DNA from: Sphingomonas phyllosphaerae 5.2
GTDB lineage: Bacteria > Pseudomonadota > Alphaproteobacteria > Sphingomonadales > Sphingomonadaceae
Direction of reading: 5' to 3'
Assembly (NCBI RefSeq): GCF_000419605.1
Contig: NZ_ATTI01000001.1
Location: 719,501 to 783,500, forward strand
Length of the DNA: 64,000 nt
In this document: in pieces, positions 34,679-44,596 of the stretch
Numbering within the stretch: position 1 is the stretch's first letter
Layout: every line of letters begins with the position of its first letter
Notes under the pieces: generated by a model
Told to the model about the DNA's origin: nothing
Databases searched by the model: none
The model's input: only the letters and a program-made list of their open reading frames with translations
Translations under genes and position numbers: made by a program

Positions 34679-36286
34679 ATGAGGACGCTCTTGGGCGTGG
34701 CGGCGATCGCTGCGATGACGATCTGCACCGCTGCATCGGCGCAGCGGGCCTTGGTCAAGGTGACGATCGCGGGCAACGGCTCCGGCCCCCGCATCGATCG
34801 TAACATCTTCGGGCAGTTCGCCGAGAATCTCGGCAGCGGCATATACGGCGGAGTCTGGGTCGGCGAGAACTCGCCGATCCCGAACGTCCGCGGCATCCGC
34901 ACCGATGTCGTGACGGCCTTGAAGGCGCTGAGGGTGCCGAGCGTCCGGTGGCCGGGCGGTTGCTTCGCCGATGAATACCACTGGCGCGACGGCATCGGTC
35001 CGCGTGCGAAACGCGCTGTCACGGTGAACGGCAGCTGGGGCAACGCGCTCGAGAAGAACGACTTCGGCACCGACGAGTTCTTCGACTTCATCGGCCAGAT
35101 CGGGTCGGAGGCCTATCTCTCGGTCAATATGGGATCGGGCAGCGTCAAGGAAGCCGCCGACTGGATGGCCTATATGACCGCCGATCCCGGCACGACCGCC
35201 GGCGCGGAGCGGGCCGCCAACGGCCATCGCGATCCCTATCGCGTCAAGTTTCTGGGGCTCGGCAACGAAAGCTGGAGCTGCGGCGGCGCCTATACTCCGG
35301 ATTACTATGTCGACGAGATGAAGCGTTACGCCCGCTTCGCGCGCAACCTGAACCTCGCGCAGAACGGCACCGACAATCCGGCCGGCGGGTCGGTGGCCGG
35401 ATCGGACCCGATGCGGCGGATCGCGGTCGGCCCGGGCGGGCCGGACACTGGCTATACCGAAGCGGTCATGCGCGCGTGGAAGGCGCACGACTGGGCGTGG
35501 AGCATCGAGGGATTGTCGATGCACCAATATACCTGGGTCGCCTGGCCGCCGGCCTATGCCAGCACCGGCTTCGGCGAGCGCGAATATGCCACGCTCGTCA
35601 AGGACACGCTGAAGATGGAGGACATGATCCGCATCCATTCGGCGGTAATGGACAAATACGATCCCGAGAAGAAGGTGCCGCTCGTCATCGACGAATGGGG
35701 CGTCTGGCTGGCGAAGCTGCCGGGCAGCCGCGACGGCTTCCTCCACCAGCAGAATTCAATCCGCGACGCTATCATCGCATCGATCAACCTCAACATGTTC
35801 ACGCGCCACGCCGACCGCGTCCGGATGACGGCGATCGCCCAGATGGTGAACGTACTGCAGGCGATGATCCTGACTGACGGGCCGAAGATGGTGCTAACGC
35901 CCACATACCACCTGTTCAAAATGTATGTGCCGTTCCAGAATGCGACGCGGCTGCCGATCGCCTTCGATGCCGGCACCTATCGCTTCGGCGACGTCACCTT
36001 GCCACGTATCGACGGCATCGCCGCGCGGGGCCGCGACGGCAAGGTCTGGCTGGCGCTGACGAATGTCGATCCGAACCAGCCGGTCCGTATCGACGCGCAG
36101 GTCGACGGTATCGACGCGCACACAGCAAACGGCACCGTGCTGACCGCGAACCGCGTCGATGCGATCAACAGCTATGAACAGCCCGAGACGGTCGTCCCGC
36201 GCCCACTCGCCGCGCGCGTCGAGCGGGGGCGGGTCGTCATGACCCTGCCGCCCAAGTCGGTCACCGTTCTGTCGATCTCCCGGTAA
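34679..36286 (+). CDS. GH51 alpha-L-arabinofuranosidase, exported
   Basis: A 535-aa retaining glycosidase that removes terminal alpha-L-arabinofuranosyl residues from plant polysaccharide. The signal peptide is MRTLLGVAAIAAMTICTAASA. The TIM barrel shows RWPGGCFADEYHWRDGIGP, the acid/base Glu197 in GLGNESW and the nucleophile Glu339 in VIDEWGVW. A C-terminal beta-sandwich ends in LPPKSVTVLSI. The ATG at 34679 follows a GGGGAGGGA site. It is the first gene of a carbohydrate locus that continues with GH27. Confidence 0.95.
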   Translation: MRTLLGVAAIAAMTICTAASAQRALVKVTIAGNGSGPRIDRNIFGQFAENLGSGIYGGVWVGENSPIPNVRGIRTDVVTALKALRVPSVRWPGGCFADEYHWRDGIGPRAKRAVTVNGSWGNALEKNDFGTDEFFDFIGQIGSEAYLSVNMGSGSVKEAADWMAYMTADPGTTAGAERAANGHRDPYRVKFLGLGNESWSCGGAYTPDYYVDEMKRYARFARNLNLAQNGTDNPAGGSVAGSDPMRRIAVGPGGPDTGYTEAVMRAWKAHDWAWSIEGLSMHQYTWVAWPPAYASTGFGEREYATLVKDTLKMEDMIRIHSAVMDKYDPEKKVPLVIDEWGVWLAKLPGSRDGFLHQQNSIRDAIIASINLNMFTRHADRVRMTAIAQMVNVLQAMILTDGPKMVLTPTYHLFKMYVPFQNATRLPIAFDAGTYRFGDVTLPRIDGIAARGRDGKVWLALTNVDPNQPVRIDAQVDGIDAHTANGTVLTANRVDAINSYEQPETVVPRPLAARVERGRVVMTLPPKSVTVLSISR

Positions 36287-36342
36287 CTCCCGCTAGAAAC
36301 CTGCGCAGCGGCCATGAGCGCAAAGAAGTTGAGAGGATTGGC

Positions 36343-38250
36343 ATGAAGTTTAGCTCCGCAATCGGTTCGGCCCTCGCCGCCATGGCGTCGGTTCTCGCGC
36401 TGGACGCGCAAGCGGCCGACGATCCCCTTGCCCCCACAGGCCGGTGGAGCGCCTACACCGCGGGGCGCGCTGCCACGCCGCCGATGGGATGGAGCAGCTG
36501 GAACGCGTTCGCGACCGATATCGATGAGGACAAGATCCTGGGGGCGGCACGTGCGCTGGTTCGTGACGGGTTGGCGGCCAAGGGCTATCGTTACGTCAAC
36601 ATCGACGATGGCTGGGCGCTGCAGCGGCGCGTGAGCGACGGGGCGCTCATTATCCGGCCGGGCCGCTTTCCGATCGCGCAAGGCGCCGGCGGTGATGCAA
36701 CCTTTCGTCCATTGACGGACCAGCTGCACGGGATGGGATTGAAGGCGGGCATCTACTCCGATCTGGGGCGCAACACCTGTTCACAGGCCTATTCGCCCGA
36801 CGACACCGACCTTCCCAAGGGATCGGTACGGGAACGCGAGATCGGCCTGTATGGGCATATCGACCAGGACATCGCACTGTTCTTCGCCAATTGGGGCTTC
36901 GACTTCATCAAGGTCGATGGATGCGGGCTGCGCGCCTATGGTGCCGATGCCGCGAAGGTGCGGTCCGGCCAGTATCGTGCGCTGCCGCCGATCCTGAACA
37001 TGGATTTCGTCAATCGCTCGGACATCCCCGCCGTGCAGGCGCTGTTCGGCCAGATCAACGCCGCGCTGGATCGGGAGAACCCTGACGGCGACTATCTACT
37101 GTCGCTCTGCATCTGGGGGGCGGCCGACGTCCGGTCGTGGGGGAAGAATGTCGGCAACATTTCACGCACCAGCGACGACATCAATCCGACTTGGGGGCGG
37201 ATGCTAACCAATTTCGATACCGCGGCGAAGCGGGCGTTCTATGCGCACGCCGGATCGTGGAACGACCCCGACATGCTGTTCATCGGTAAGGGCGACTTCG
37301 ACGCCGATCATCTGACCGAGGCGCGGTCGCACATGACGATGTGGGCGATGATCAACGCGCCGCTGATGATCGGCATGGACCTGCGGCAGGCGCCCCAATC
37401 GCTGCTTGACGTTTTCGGGAATGCGCAGGTCATCGCGCTCGATCAGGATGCCGCGGGTCATCAGTCGGTGGTCGCGTTTGACAGCGACGACGTGCAGATC
37501 TTCGTCAAGACGCTCGGCACGGGTGAGAAGGCGGTGGCGATCTTCAATCGTGGCGCGTCGGCGCTGAACGTCGACCTGACTGCGGCGCAGATGAAGCTTC
37601 GTGGTGATGCAGACGTGAGCCTCATCGACTTGTGGAGCGGCAACAGGCGCAGCTTCCGCAACACGACGAAGCTCAAGATCGAGGGCCATCAGACGCTGCT
37701 GTTCAAGGCGGAAGGCAAGCGCGTCCTGATGGACGGGCTCTACCTTTCCGAGCAGCCCGGCAACGTCAATCCGGCTGTCGACGGGGTGGTCGAGCCGACG
37801 CCGGACCCAACCATCCACCGCTCGGCGACTGGCTGGCAAGGTACTCGGGGTAGCGGCGAAGGGCCGATCTACGCAGGCTGGGGAGGTGTGCAGGCTGATC
37901 GCGCGCCGTACGGCGAAGTGCTCGCGATCAAGGGTGCCCGCTTCGAAACGGGCGTTGGCGTGCTGGCAAATTCACGCCTTGAGGTGCGCAACCAAGGTTA
38001 CCGCCGCTTCAAGGCGGTGGTCGGCGTAAATGACTCCGCGCGCGACACGAAGCGCGCAGCGACTTTCGCCGTCTATGGTGACGGTAAGCTGCTGGCGTCG
38101 AGCCGGGCGATGAAGTGGGGCGATCCGGGTCAGGATCTTTCCGCCGACGTGACTGGCATCAAGATCATCGAACTCATCACTCGTGCTGCCGGCAGCGCTG
38201 CGGATCCTCTCCCAACGACGTGGGCTGATGCTGCGTTGCTGAAACGCTGA
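36343..38250 (+). CDS. GH27 alpha-galactosidase with C-terminal NPCBM-like domain
   Basis: A 635-aa exported enzyme (signal MKFSSAIGSALAAMASVLALDAQA) that releases alpha-galactose or related alpha-linked residues. GH27 motifs are PPMGWSSWNAF, YRYVNIDDGW, the nucleophile Asp192 in FIKVDGCG, the likely acid/base Asp279 in RTSDDI, and SWNDPDMLFIG. A beta-domain follows, then from about residue 480 an NPCBM-type carbohydrate-binding module (EVLAIKGARFETGVGVLANSRLEV). It is probably cotranscribed with GH51 (56-bp gap). Confidence 0.94.
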   Translation: MKFSSAIGSALAAMASVLALDAQAADDPLAPTGRWSAYTAGRAATPPMGWSSWNAFATDIDEDKILGAARALVRDGLAAKGYRYVNIDDGWALQRRVSDGALIIRPGRFPIAQGAGGDATFRPLTDQLHGMGLKAGIYSDLGRNTCSQAYSPDDTDLPKGSVREREIGLYGHIDQDIALFFANWGFDFIKVDGCGLRAYGADAAKVRSGQYRALPPILNMDFVNRSDIPAVQALFGQINAALDRENPDGDYLLSLCIWGAADVRSWGKNVGNISRTSDDINPTWGRMLTNFDTAAKRAFYAHAGSWNDPDMLFIGKGDFDADHLTEARSHMTMWAMINAPLMIGMDLRQAPQSLLDVFGNAQVIALDQDAAGHQSVVAFDSDDVQIFVKTLGTGEKAVAIFNRGASALNVDLTAAQMKLRGDADVSLIDLWSGNRRSFRNTTKLKIEGHQTLLFKAEGKRVLMDGLYLSEQPGNVNPAVDGVVEPTPDPTIHRSATGWQGTRGSGEGPIYAGWGGVQADRAPYGEVLAIKGARFETGVGVLANSRLEVRNQGYRRFKAVVGVNDSARDTKRAATFAVYGDGKLLASSRAMKWGDPGQDLSADVTGIKIIELITRAAGSAADPLPTTWADAALLKR

Positions 38251-38288
38251 GCCAGCGATCTCGGGAGTTCGCACCCGTTCAACAGAAT

Positions 38289-38316
38289 CCCCGCCATCCG
38301 AGCGAGAATGGCGGGG
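38289..38316. terminator. Hairpin after the GH27 gene
   Basis: CCCCGCCAT pairs with ATGGCGGGG over a 10-base loop, 38 bp after the GH27 stop and before the convergent hydrolase. T content after it is low on the plus strand. Confidence 0.6.
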
Positions 38317-38425
38317 TTCGCCTCGCTGACCCGGCGACATCGGTCTCGTCAAGTCACCCGATAGGACGGTCGGTCGCGGAACAGCTCGCGCTGTTAATTC
38401 AGGGCTGCAGAACAAGTAGTACGTC

Positions 38426-39319
38426 TCAGTCGAAGCCCTTTCGCTCGAGTGTAAGTCGTTTGTCGTCGCACAAGCCGCACGCCGCACCATCGAAGCGCGC
38501 CGCGGCGCTCTTGTCTCCCTTCATGCGCCAGTCCAGCCATGCCGTCACGACCTCCGCTGCTACGCCCCCATGCGGCTGCATGTAGGTGCCGCCATGCCCT
38601 ACCGGAATGTTGATCAGCGCTGCGGGAAGGTGGCGGATACGGCGGAAATCATCAGTTCCGTTCGCCGCTGCGATGTCCGTTGGGCCGCCGAGAACGTAGA
38701 GCACCGAGCCATGCAGACCGAAGAGCAGCGACTTGTCCGACACCACGCCCGCGATAGGGTTCGTCCCATCCGGAAAGAAGCCGCTGTTCATGATTACCGC
38801 CGTTCGCACGCGCGGGTCCTGCGCTGCCGTCAGTGCCTGCAAGCCGCCGCAGCTCCAGCCAGACACCGCAATCGCCGTTGGATCGATCCGGCCCCGGAAG
38901 GGACTGCCGGCGCGCGCGTTTTCGCGTTGTGCCCAGTCTATCGCTTCGGTGAGCGCGTGCGTTGGCGTTGCCGCAGCAAGCTTCCCCGGTGCTGACACAC
39001 GTTGCGCGGATCCCGCGGGTCGCGGCACCGTGCCGGACGCGATGACGAGATAGCCATGTGAGGCAATCTCCAGCAGGTGATTGCGCGAACTCGTTCCATC
39101 CGCGCTGCAGCCGCCATTTCCAAAGACGTAGATGCCGAGCGACCCAGGCGTGACCGCCGCCAGATTGAGCGGCCGATACACGACGTGACCGGGCAGGTTC
39201 GACCGCTCTTCGAACACCGCAGGGTACGCGCCGCTCCCTGTCTCAACCGCAGCGCGGGCGGGAGGGGAAGAATGGACTGGCGTGAGAAGTGCCAGACCGA
39301 GCAACAAGGCGATAGACAC
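38426..39319 (-). CDS. Secreted alpha/beta-hydrolase
   Basis: A 297-aa exported hydrolase (signal MSIALLLGLALLTPVHSSPPARA). The nucleophile elbow is GWSCGG (Ser in AIAVSGWSCGGLQAL), with an oxyanion-like GNGGC (FGNGGCSADGTSSRNHL) and the catalytic His probably in IPVGHGGTY. Such chlorophyllase/acetylxylan-esterase-like hydrolases in sugar loci often remove ester decorations. Upstream at 39361 lies a mobile-element end, so its promoter may have been altered. Confidence 0.82.
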   Translation of the reverse strand: MSIALLLGLALLTPVHSSPPARAAVETGSGAYPAVFEERSNLPGHVVYRPLNLAAVTPGSLGIYVFGNGGCSADGTSSRNHLLEIASHGYLVIASGTVPRPAGSAQRVSAPGKLAAATPTHALTEAIDWAQRENARAGSPFRGRIDPTAIAVSGWSCGGLQALTAAQDPRVRTAVIMNSGFFPDGTNPIAGVVSDKSLLFGLHGSVLYVLGGPTDIAAANGTDDFRRIRHLPAALINIPVGHGGTYMQPHGGVAAEVVTAWLDWRMKGDKSAAARFDGAACGLCDDKRLTLERKGFD

Positions 39320-39360
39320 GTCAATCCTCTCCTACAACCAAACGTCGGGGCGGGTCGTCC

Positions 39361-39426
39361 GAGCAGCAGTCAAATGGGGTAGAAATCCGCCGTCTGTCGG
39401 ACGTATTCATTTGCTTTGACAGCGCC
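39361..39426. mobile_element. Right-end fragment of the ~203-bp non-autonomous element
   Basis: GTCAAATGGGGTAGAAAT through TTGCTTTGACAGCGCC matches the last 65 bp of the elements at 54281 and 57600. The left part is absent. It lies 42 bp upstream of the secreted hydrolase start. Confidence 0.7.
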
Positions 39427-39554
39427 CTTCTATCTGTTCGCACCTTGTCGGCTAATCATGTCCAACGGCGCGGAACGCCCCTCCCCCAGAACTGCATGCC
39501 GGAACGGCTTCTGGGATGCGACGGATCGCACCCCAGTCATCGCCGATGGAGGGA

Positions 39555-42500
39555 TCAGAACCTGTAGCGCGCGCCCAGGGTATAACGCCGGCCGTAGTCG
39601 AAAACGTCCAGCAACTGGTTGTCGTAACGCCCGTGCGTACTTTGCTGGTTGTTGTTGACGTTCAGTACCTCGCCAAAGACGCTCAAATTCTTGCTGATGT
39701 CGTAGCTGCTGGTGAGATCGACCTGGAAGCTCTGATTGACGAAAGTTGGCTCTGCACCGAACGAACCGGTGTTCTGGTTCTGGCCGAATTGCAGCAGATA
39801 TTTGTCACGCCAGTTGAGGGCGGCACGAAATTGGAAACCCGCCTTGTCGTAGAAGCCGACGAAGTTCGCCGAATTTGCCAGTCCTGTGACGGCAAAGCCT
39901 GTCTGTGAGATGTTCGTGTCGTCATATGGCCGGTTCGTGTTGACGAAGGTGGCATTGGCCTGGAAACCGAAGCCGGTATCCCCGAACACCTGTTGCAGCG
40001 CCAGTTCCAAACCGCGGACCGTCGCATCGGGACCGTTGACCTGCTGCGACACCGCAAAGGAGGCCGGCTGCCCGGTGGTGGGATCGATGACGCCGTTGAC
40101 CGCCTGCCGTGTCACGCCACCGACAATGAAGTTGCTGACGTTCTTCAGGAAGAAATTTACGGCGAGATAGGAGTTGCGACGATAATACCATTCCAGGCCC
40201 AGATCGAAATTATCGGCGAGGTACGGACGAAGGCTGGAGTTACCGCCACTTGCCGAGAGGGCGCCGACGCGCTGGCCGTTGCCGACGTTCAGGACCGGCG
40301 TGAGCAGATTTAGGCCCGGACGCGTGAGTGTACGCGAGGCGTCGAGACGAAGCACCAGATCGCTGGTCAGTTCCAGCTTCGCATCGAGGCTTGGCAGCAG
40401 ATACGAATAGGAGCTGTTGTTCGTCACCGCCTGTAGCGTCGTGTAGGTCGGGATGCTGAGCAGCGTCGGATCGGCGGCGCTGGTTGTGATCGACGTCGGC
40501 AGGCGACCCTGCCCGGTCGCGCGCAGGTTAGTGACCTCGTTGCGGATACCGGCATTGAATGTGAGCGGCATGCTGCCGAGCTCGGTCCGGAAGTTCGCGC
40601 TGAAGTACAGCGACCAGGTCCGTTCGCGGACGCGCAGCACGCTGCCGGGGTCGACCGCCTCGTCGAACGTCCCGCGGAAGCCGAGCAGGCCATCCCCGCT
40701 GGTCGGCGACGGATAGTTGAAGCCAGGAACCTGCTGCGCGTACGGATTGCCGAGCCCGCTCAGGTAGCTCTGATACGCGATCGGATCGAAGACGAAGACC
40801 GACGGCGGCAGGCTGCCCTTGAAACCGGGAATGAAGTTGTCGAGCCCGACCGAACCCTGGAACAGGCTGGCAGGCAGCGGCGAGATGCCTGTCGCGCGAC
40901 CGGACGGCGCACCATAGCCGGCATAGGCCTGCCAAAAGTTGTTGGTGAACGTGCTTTGGTTGCGAAAGTTGAACGTATCTTGATAGAATTGCCCGCCGGC
41001 CTTCAGGGTCACATCCTCCTGCTTCCACGTGGCATTGCCGCGGAACTGCACTAGCTCGTCGGTATTGTGCTGCGTCTGGTTTACGGTGACATGCGATCCG
41101 ATCAGCGACTGGTCCGCCCAGCGCGCCGCATTACCGGCCGGGCCAAAGTTGCTGATGGACGGGAAGGCATCCTTGCTGTCGCCGTTGACCGAGAAGCGAA
41201 GCACGTTGCCCAAATCCCCACCATAACCGACGTCGCCGTTGCGGCTGCCGATGACGTCGCCGGGGTTCAGCCAGCTTTTCGCATAGGCGGTGTCCATTTC
41301 CAGCGTCAGGTTCTCCGTCGCGTCGTACTTGACGTTCAGGCCGGTCTGGTTGGTCTGCAGGATCTGCTTGTTGAGGGCCGCCGTGAAATCGGTCGGCGTG
41401 CCGGCTTGCGTGAAGTCGGTGGCAGTACCGTTGTCGTCGAGCGTGACATTACGCAGGTCGCCCTGGTTGAACCAGACGCCGAACCCGTAATTCTCCTGCG
41501 AGATCGTCTGACGCGAGAAGTTGTTGTCCAACGTCAGCATCAGGTCATCGCTGGGATGATATTGCAACGAGATGCGGGCGTCGAACCGCTCGTCCTCGAC
41601 CCGCTGCTGTTCCGCGCCATATTGCTGCGGGAACCAGCCCGGCAGCGTCTTGCTGGCCAGTTGCGCAGACGTGCAATTCGCGGTCAGCTGGCACGGCGCG
41701 AAATTACCACCCGGCCAGCCCGACACATAGACGCGGTTCGTGTCCGTGTCGCGACGCGTGTAGATCACGTCGGCCAGGATGCCGAAGCGTTCGTCGGCGG
41801 ACGTGGTGCTGATCAGCAACCCGCCGGTCGGTACGATGTGGCCGGCGCGATCTTGGATCGATCCGGAGCCGGTCGCCGCGACGCGGAAGCCGGGATGATC
41901 GAACGGGTTGGGAAACTGAATGTTCACTGTCGCGCCGATCGAACTCGACGCCAGCGAAACGTCGGGTGTTTTCAGGACGCTGAGCTGTCCGATGAAGTCG
42001 ACGCCCACGGTGCTGAAATCGATCTGGCGGCCGCCGGTCGCGGTCGAGATGCGACGACCGTCGTAAAGCGTCGTGTTGAAGTCGCCACCGAAGCCGCGAA
42101 CCGTGATGCCGGTCGGCTCGCCACGCGACCCGGAGCGCTGGATCGAGACCCCGGGAAGACGCTGCAACGAGGCTGCGACATTCGAATCCGGGAACTTGCC
42201 GATGTCCTCCGCGGAGATCACGTCGACCACGCCCGACGACGTTCGTTTGATGTCCAGGTTGCGCTGCAGCGACCCGCGAAGGCCGACGACGACGATATCG
42301 TCGCGGCCGCCTGTAACGGCATTGCCCTGCGACGCATTCTGCGCGGTAGCGGTATCTTGAGGCTGTCCGGCCTCGTTCGCGCTGGTCGTGTTGGCAGTGG
42401 CGGGGACTGCAGGCTGCGGCGCGGCGGGCTGACCGGTTACGCTGTTCTGAAGATTGCCTTGATCCTGCGACAGCGCAGGCGTCGCCCAAGCCAGCACCGT

Positions 42501-42593
42501 CATGCTGGTCGCACAAGCCAGCGCGCGAAGCACAGGTAATTTAATAGTATTATTGCCGACTTCCGCGGCGACAGGACATGCGTTCGGATGCAT
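39555..42593 (-). CDS. TonB-dependent receptor, Caulobacter/oligosaccharide type
   Basis: A 1012-aa outer-membrane receptor, probably importing an oligosaccharide released by the neighbouring GH51/GH27 enzymes. After a leader and signal (LACATSMTVLAWATPALSQ) come a Gln/Asn/Ala-rich linker, a TonB-box-like DDIVVVGLRGSLQ, and the plug signature VISAEDIGKFPDSNVAASLQRLPGVSI with GITVRGFGGDFNTTLYDGRR. The barrel ends DYGRRYTLGARYRF with a terminal Phe. Its divergent partner genes are SapC and a cupin-like protein. The first Met is used; the signal peptide itself could start some 24 residues later. Confidence 0.93.
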   Translation of the reverse strand: MHPNACPVAAEVGNNTIKLPVLRALACATSMTVLAWATPALSQDQGNLQNSVTGQPAAPQPAVPATANTTSANEAGQPQDTATAQNASQGNAVTGGRDDIVVVGLRGSLQRNLDIKRTSSGVVDVISAEDIGKFPDSNVAASLQRLPGVSIQRSGSRGEPTGITVRGFGGDFNTTLYDGRRISTATGGRQIDFSTVGVDFIGQLSVLKTPDVSLASSSIGATVNIQFPNPFDHPGFRVAATGSGSIQDRAGHIVPTGGLLISTTSADERFGILADVIYTRRDTDTNRVYVSGWPGGNFAPCQLTANCTSAQLASKTLPGWFPQQYGAEQQRVEDERFDARISLQYHPSDDLMLTLDNNFSRQTISQENYGFGVWFNQGDLRNVTLDDNGTATDFTQAGTPTDFTAALNKQILQTNQTGLNVKYDATENLTLEMDTAYAKSWLNPGDVIGSRNGDVGYGGDLGNVLRFSVNGDSKDAFPSISNFGPAGNAARWADQSLIGSHVTVNQTQHNTDELVQFRGNATWKQEDVTLKAGGQFYQDTFNFRNQSTFTNNFWQAYAGYGAPSGRATGISPLPASLFQGSVGLDNFIPGFKGSLPPSVFVFDPIAYQSYLSGLGNPYAQQVPGFNYPSPTSGDGLLGFRGTFDEAVDPGSVLRVRERTWSLYFSANFRTELGSMPLTFNAGIRNEVTNLRATGQGRLPTSITTSAADPTLLSIPTYTTLQAVTNNSSYSYLLPSLDAKLELTSDLVLRLDASRTLTRPGLNLLTPVLNVGNGQRVGALSASGGNSSLRPYLADNFDLGLEWYYRRNSYLAVNFFLKNVSNFIVGGVTRQAVNGVIDPTTGQPASFAVSQQVNGPDATVRGLELALQQVFGDTGFGFQANATFVNTNRPYDDTNISQTGFAVTGLANSANFVGFYDKAGFQFRAALNWRDKYLLQFGQNQNTGSFGAEPTFVNQSFQVDLTSSYDISKNLSVFGEVLNVNNNQQSTHGRYDNQLLDVFDYGRRYTLGARYRF

Positions 42594-42708
42594 TTCGACA
42601 GCCCCTCCATTGCAACACGCACTCCCGCCTCTGCCAGGCAGGATGTACGATCAGATTCATGACGTCGCAGATCCCGCCAGCGCTTTTTGGCGTCTGGCGT
42701 GATCGAAC

Positions 42709-42720
42709 GTTAGCGCTCAC
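42709..42720. promoter_or_regulatory. LacI/GalR-type operator between TBDR and sapC
   Basis: GTTAGCGCTCAC is a near-palindrome (GTKAGCGCTMAC) around the AGCGCT core, the central-CG form bound by many LacI-family sugar regulators of alphaproteobacteria. It lies 116 bp from the TBDR start and 110 bp from the sapC start, where it could control both. Confidence 0.55.
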
Positions 42721-42829
42721 AATACGTTGGCCGTGAATGATTGCAAGCTATTGGCTAAGCGATCATCTTCACGCTCAAACGACCGCTGGCTACAACAGCG
42801 CGGGCCTGAGACGACGAGAGGGGGAGGCG

Positions 42830-43519
42830 ATGACCGAATGGCAGTTGTTGAACAATGTGCAGCACGGCCAGTTGCGCGTGTCGCGATGCCGCGACTCGGC
42901 CCGGCACTTTGCGCAGATCGTGGCGGGCGAGTTCCTCAAGGCGGCAGCCCACTACCCGATCCTTTTCACTAAGAACCCGCAGACCGGCGCGTTCTACGCC
43001 GGGGTCGTGATGGGCACGGAACCTGGTCGCAACCTTCTGACCGTCGATGGACAACTGCCAGATTACCGGCCGGCTGATCTGGAGCGGCAAGGATTCTTCG
43101 TCGCGGACGGCCAGGTGGTGATCGACCCCGATCACCCGGTGTTCGGCGACCCGGACGGCCGCCTCTTGTTCGGCGTCGACGGCGAGCCAGAGCCGGCGCT
43201 CCAGCGTGTGCAGCACGCGTTGCACACGCTGGAGCGCGGCATTCCTGAGACCGATGCCCTGATCCGCCGCTTCCTGTCGCCGCACGGGCTGATCGAACCG
43301 ATCGACGTGACGCTCCATTCGGACGACGGTCGACCCGTGCGGCTGGAGGGGCTCTACACGATCAGCCTGGACGCGCTGCACGGGCTCGACGATGCCGCGG
43401 CGTTGGGAATGTTCCGCGCCGGCGACCTGCAACTCGCCTATGCGCAGGCGATCTCAGTGCAGCATCTGCATCGCCTGGGACGGCTCAGGAACGAGCGGTT
43501 GTTCGAGCCGGTGCCATGA
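42830..43519 (+). CDS. SapC family protein
   Basis: A 229-aa protein of the SapC family (DSARHFAQIVAGEFLKAAAHYPILFTKN, GAFYAGVVMGTEPGRNLL, YRPADLERQGFF, then TLHSDDGRPVRLEGLYTISLDAL). In Caulobacter and Sphingomonads this family stands beside sugar-type TBDRs, cupin-like proteins and tryptophan halogenase homologs; its molecular role is unclear. GGGGGAGG precedes the ATG at 42830. It overlaps the next gene by 4 bp. Confidence 0.9.
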   Translation: MTEWQLLNNVQHGQLRVSRCRDSARHFAQIVAGEFLKAAAHYPILFTKNPQTGAFYAGVVMGTEPGRNLLTVDGQLPDYRPADLERQGFFVADGQVVIDPDHPVFGDPDGRLLFGVDGEPEPALQRVQHALHTLERGIPETDALIRRFLSPHGLIEPIDVTLHSDDGRPVRLEGLYTISLDALHGLDDAAALGMFRAGDLQLAYAQAISVQHLHRLGRLRNERLFEPVP

Positions 43520-44511
43520 TCCGGGACGCGCCAGCCGAGGCGCTCGTCGACGCCGATCGCTTCCGCGAAAGTGTCATGACCGTTGGCGATCCCGTGGTCG
43601 TCCGCGGGGCGACACGTCACTGGCCGATGATGCATACCGGGATCCCGCAGGCGGTAATCGACGCGCTTACACGGCATGATGCCGGAGAGATGGCTGAAGT
43701 GTTCGTCGGCGATGCCGCGATCGGCGCGCGCTACCACTATGACGATGCGATGGCAGGCTTCAACTTCCGGAGAGAGACGATGCCGTTCGGCGCCGCGCTG
43801 TCGGCGATCCTGACGACGGCCGATCTGCCGGACCGCCCGAGCCTGTACATGGGATCGCTGACCGCGGAGCGATTTTGCCCCGGCATCGAAGCGGAAGTGC
43901 GGCTGCCGATCGTCCCCGCGGGCGTGCGACCGCGCCTCTGGATCGGACATGCGTCGGTCGTGGCGTGCCACTACGACACCATGGACAATATCGCGTGCGT
44001 CGCGGCCGGGCGACGCCGCTTCACGCTCTTTCCGCCGGATGCGATCGCCGACCTCTACGTCGGTCCGATCGACCATAACATGGCCGGACAGCCGGTGGCG
44101 CTCGCGGTCGGCAGCGCGCCCGGCGACCGCCGCTATCCGCTTTTCGAGCGCGCCCGCCACCGCGCGCTGGTGGTCGAGCTCGAGGCGGGCGACGCGCTGT
44201 ATGTGCCCAAGCTATGGTGGCATCAGGTGGAGGCCACCGCATCGTTCAACGTGCTGGTCAATTACTGGTGGGACGGGTTCGCGACCGGCCCGGACCAGCC
44301 CTATACGACGATGCTGCTCGCGATGACGGCGATCGCGTCGCGTCCCGCGCCGGAGCGAGCGGCGTGGCGGGCGTGGTTCGATCACTACGTCTTTCGCCCG
44401 AACGGCCATCCGCTGGCGTTCCTGCCGAACGAGCGCCATGGCATCCTGAGCGCCGGCAGGGAGAATATCGCGCGAGTGCGTGCGATGGCGATGCGGCTGC
44501 TGCGCGGCTGA
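43516..44511 (+). CDS. Cupin-like (JmjC-type) domain protein
   Basis: A 331-aa protein of the cupin_8/JmjC-like family. It has the entry motif VVVRGATRHWPMM, the first metal-site segment VACHYDTMDNIACVAAGRRRFTLFPP (His-x-Asp), and the second site LVVELEAGDALYVPKLWWHQVEA. It is probably an Fe(II)/2-oxoglutarate enzyme or a hydroxylase relative acting on a protein or small molecule of the TBDR locus. Coupled to SapC. The expected tryptophan-halogenase homolog is missing; IS6 copy 2 begins 86 bp downstream. Confidence 0.9.
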   Translation: MIRDAPAEALVDADRFRESVMTVGDPVVVRGATRHWPMMHTGIPQAVIDALTRHDAGEMAEVFVGDAAIGARYHYDDAMAGFNFRRETMPFGAALSAILTTADLPDRPSLYMGSLTAERFCPGIEAEVRLPIVPAGVRPRLWIGHASVVACHYDTMDNIACVAAGRRRFTLFPPDAIADLYVGPIDHNMAGQPVALAVGSAPGDRRYPLFERARHRALVVELEAGDALYVPKLWWHQVEATASFNVLVNYWWDGFATGPDQPYTTMLLAMTAIASRPAPERAAWRAWFDHYVFRPNGHPLAFLPNERHGILSAGRENIARVRAMAMRLLRG

Positions 44512-44596
44512 GGCTGACGTATGACCGCTTCCTGCGCGAGTAATGCACAACGGATTGGCTGCATGTTCCTAGGTGTTGGTGCTAAGTGGGCTGCGG

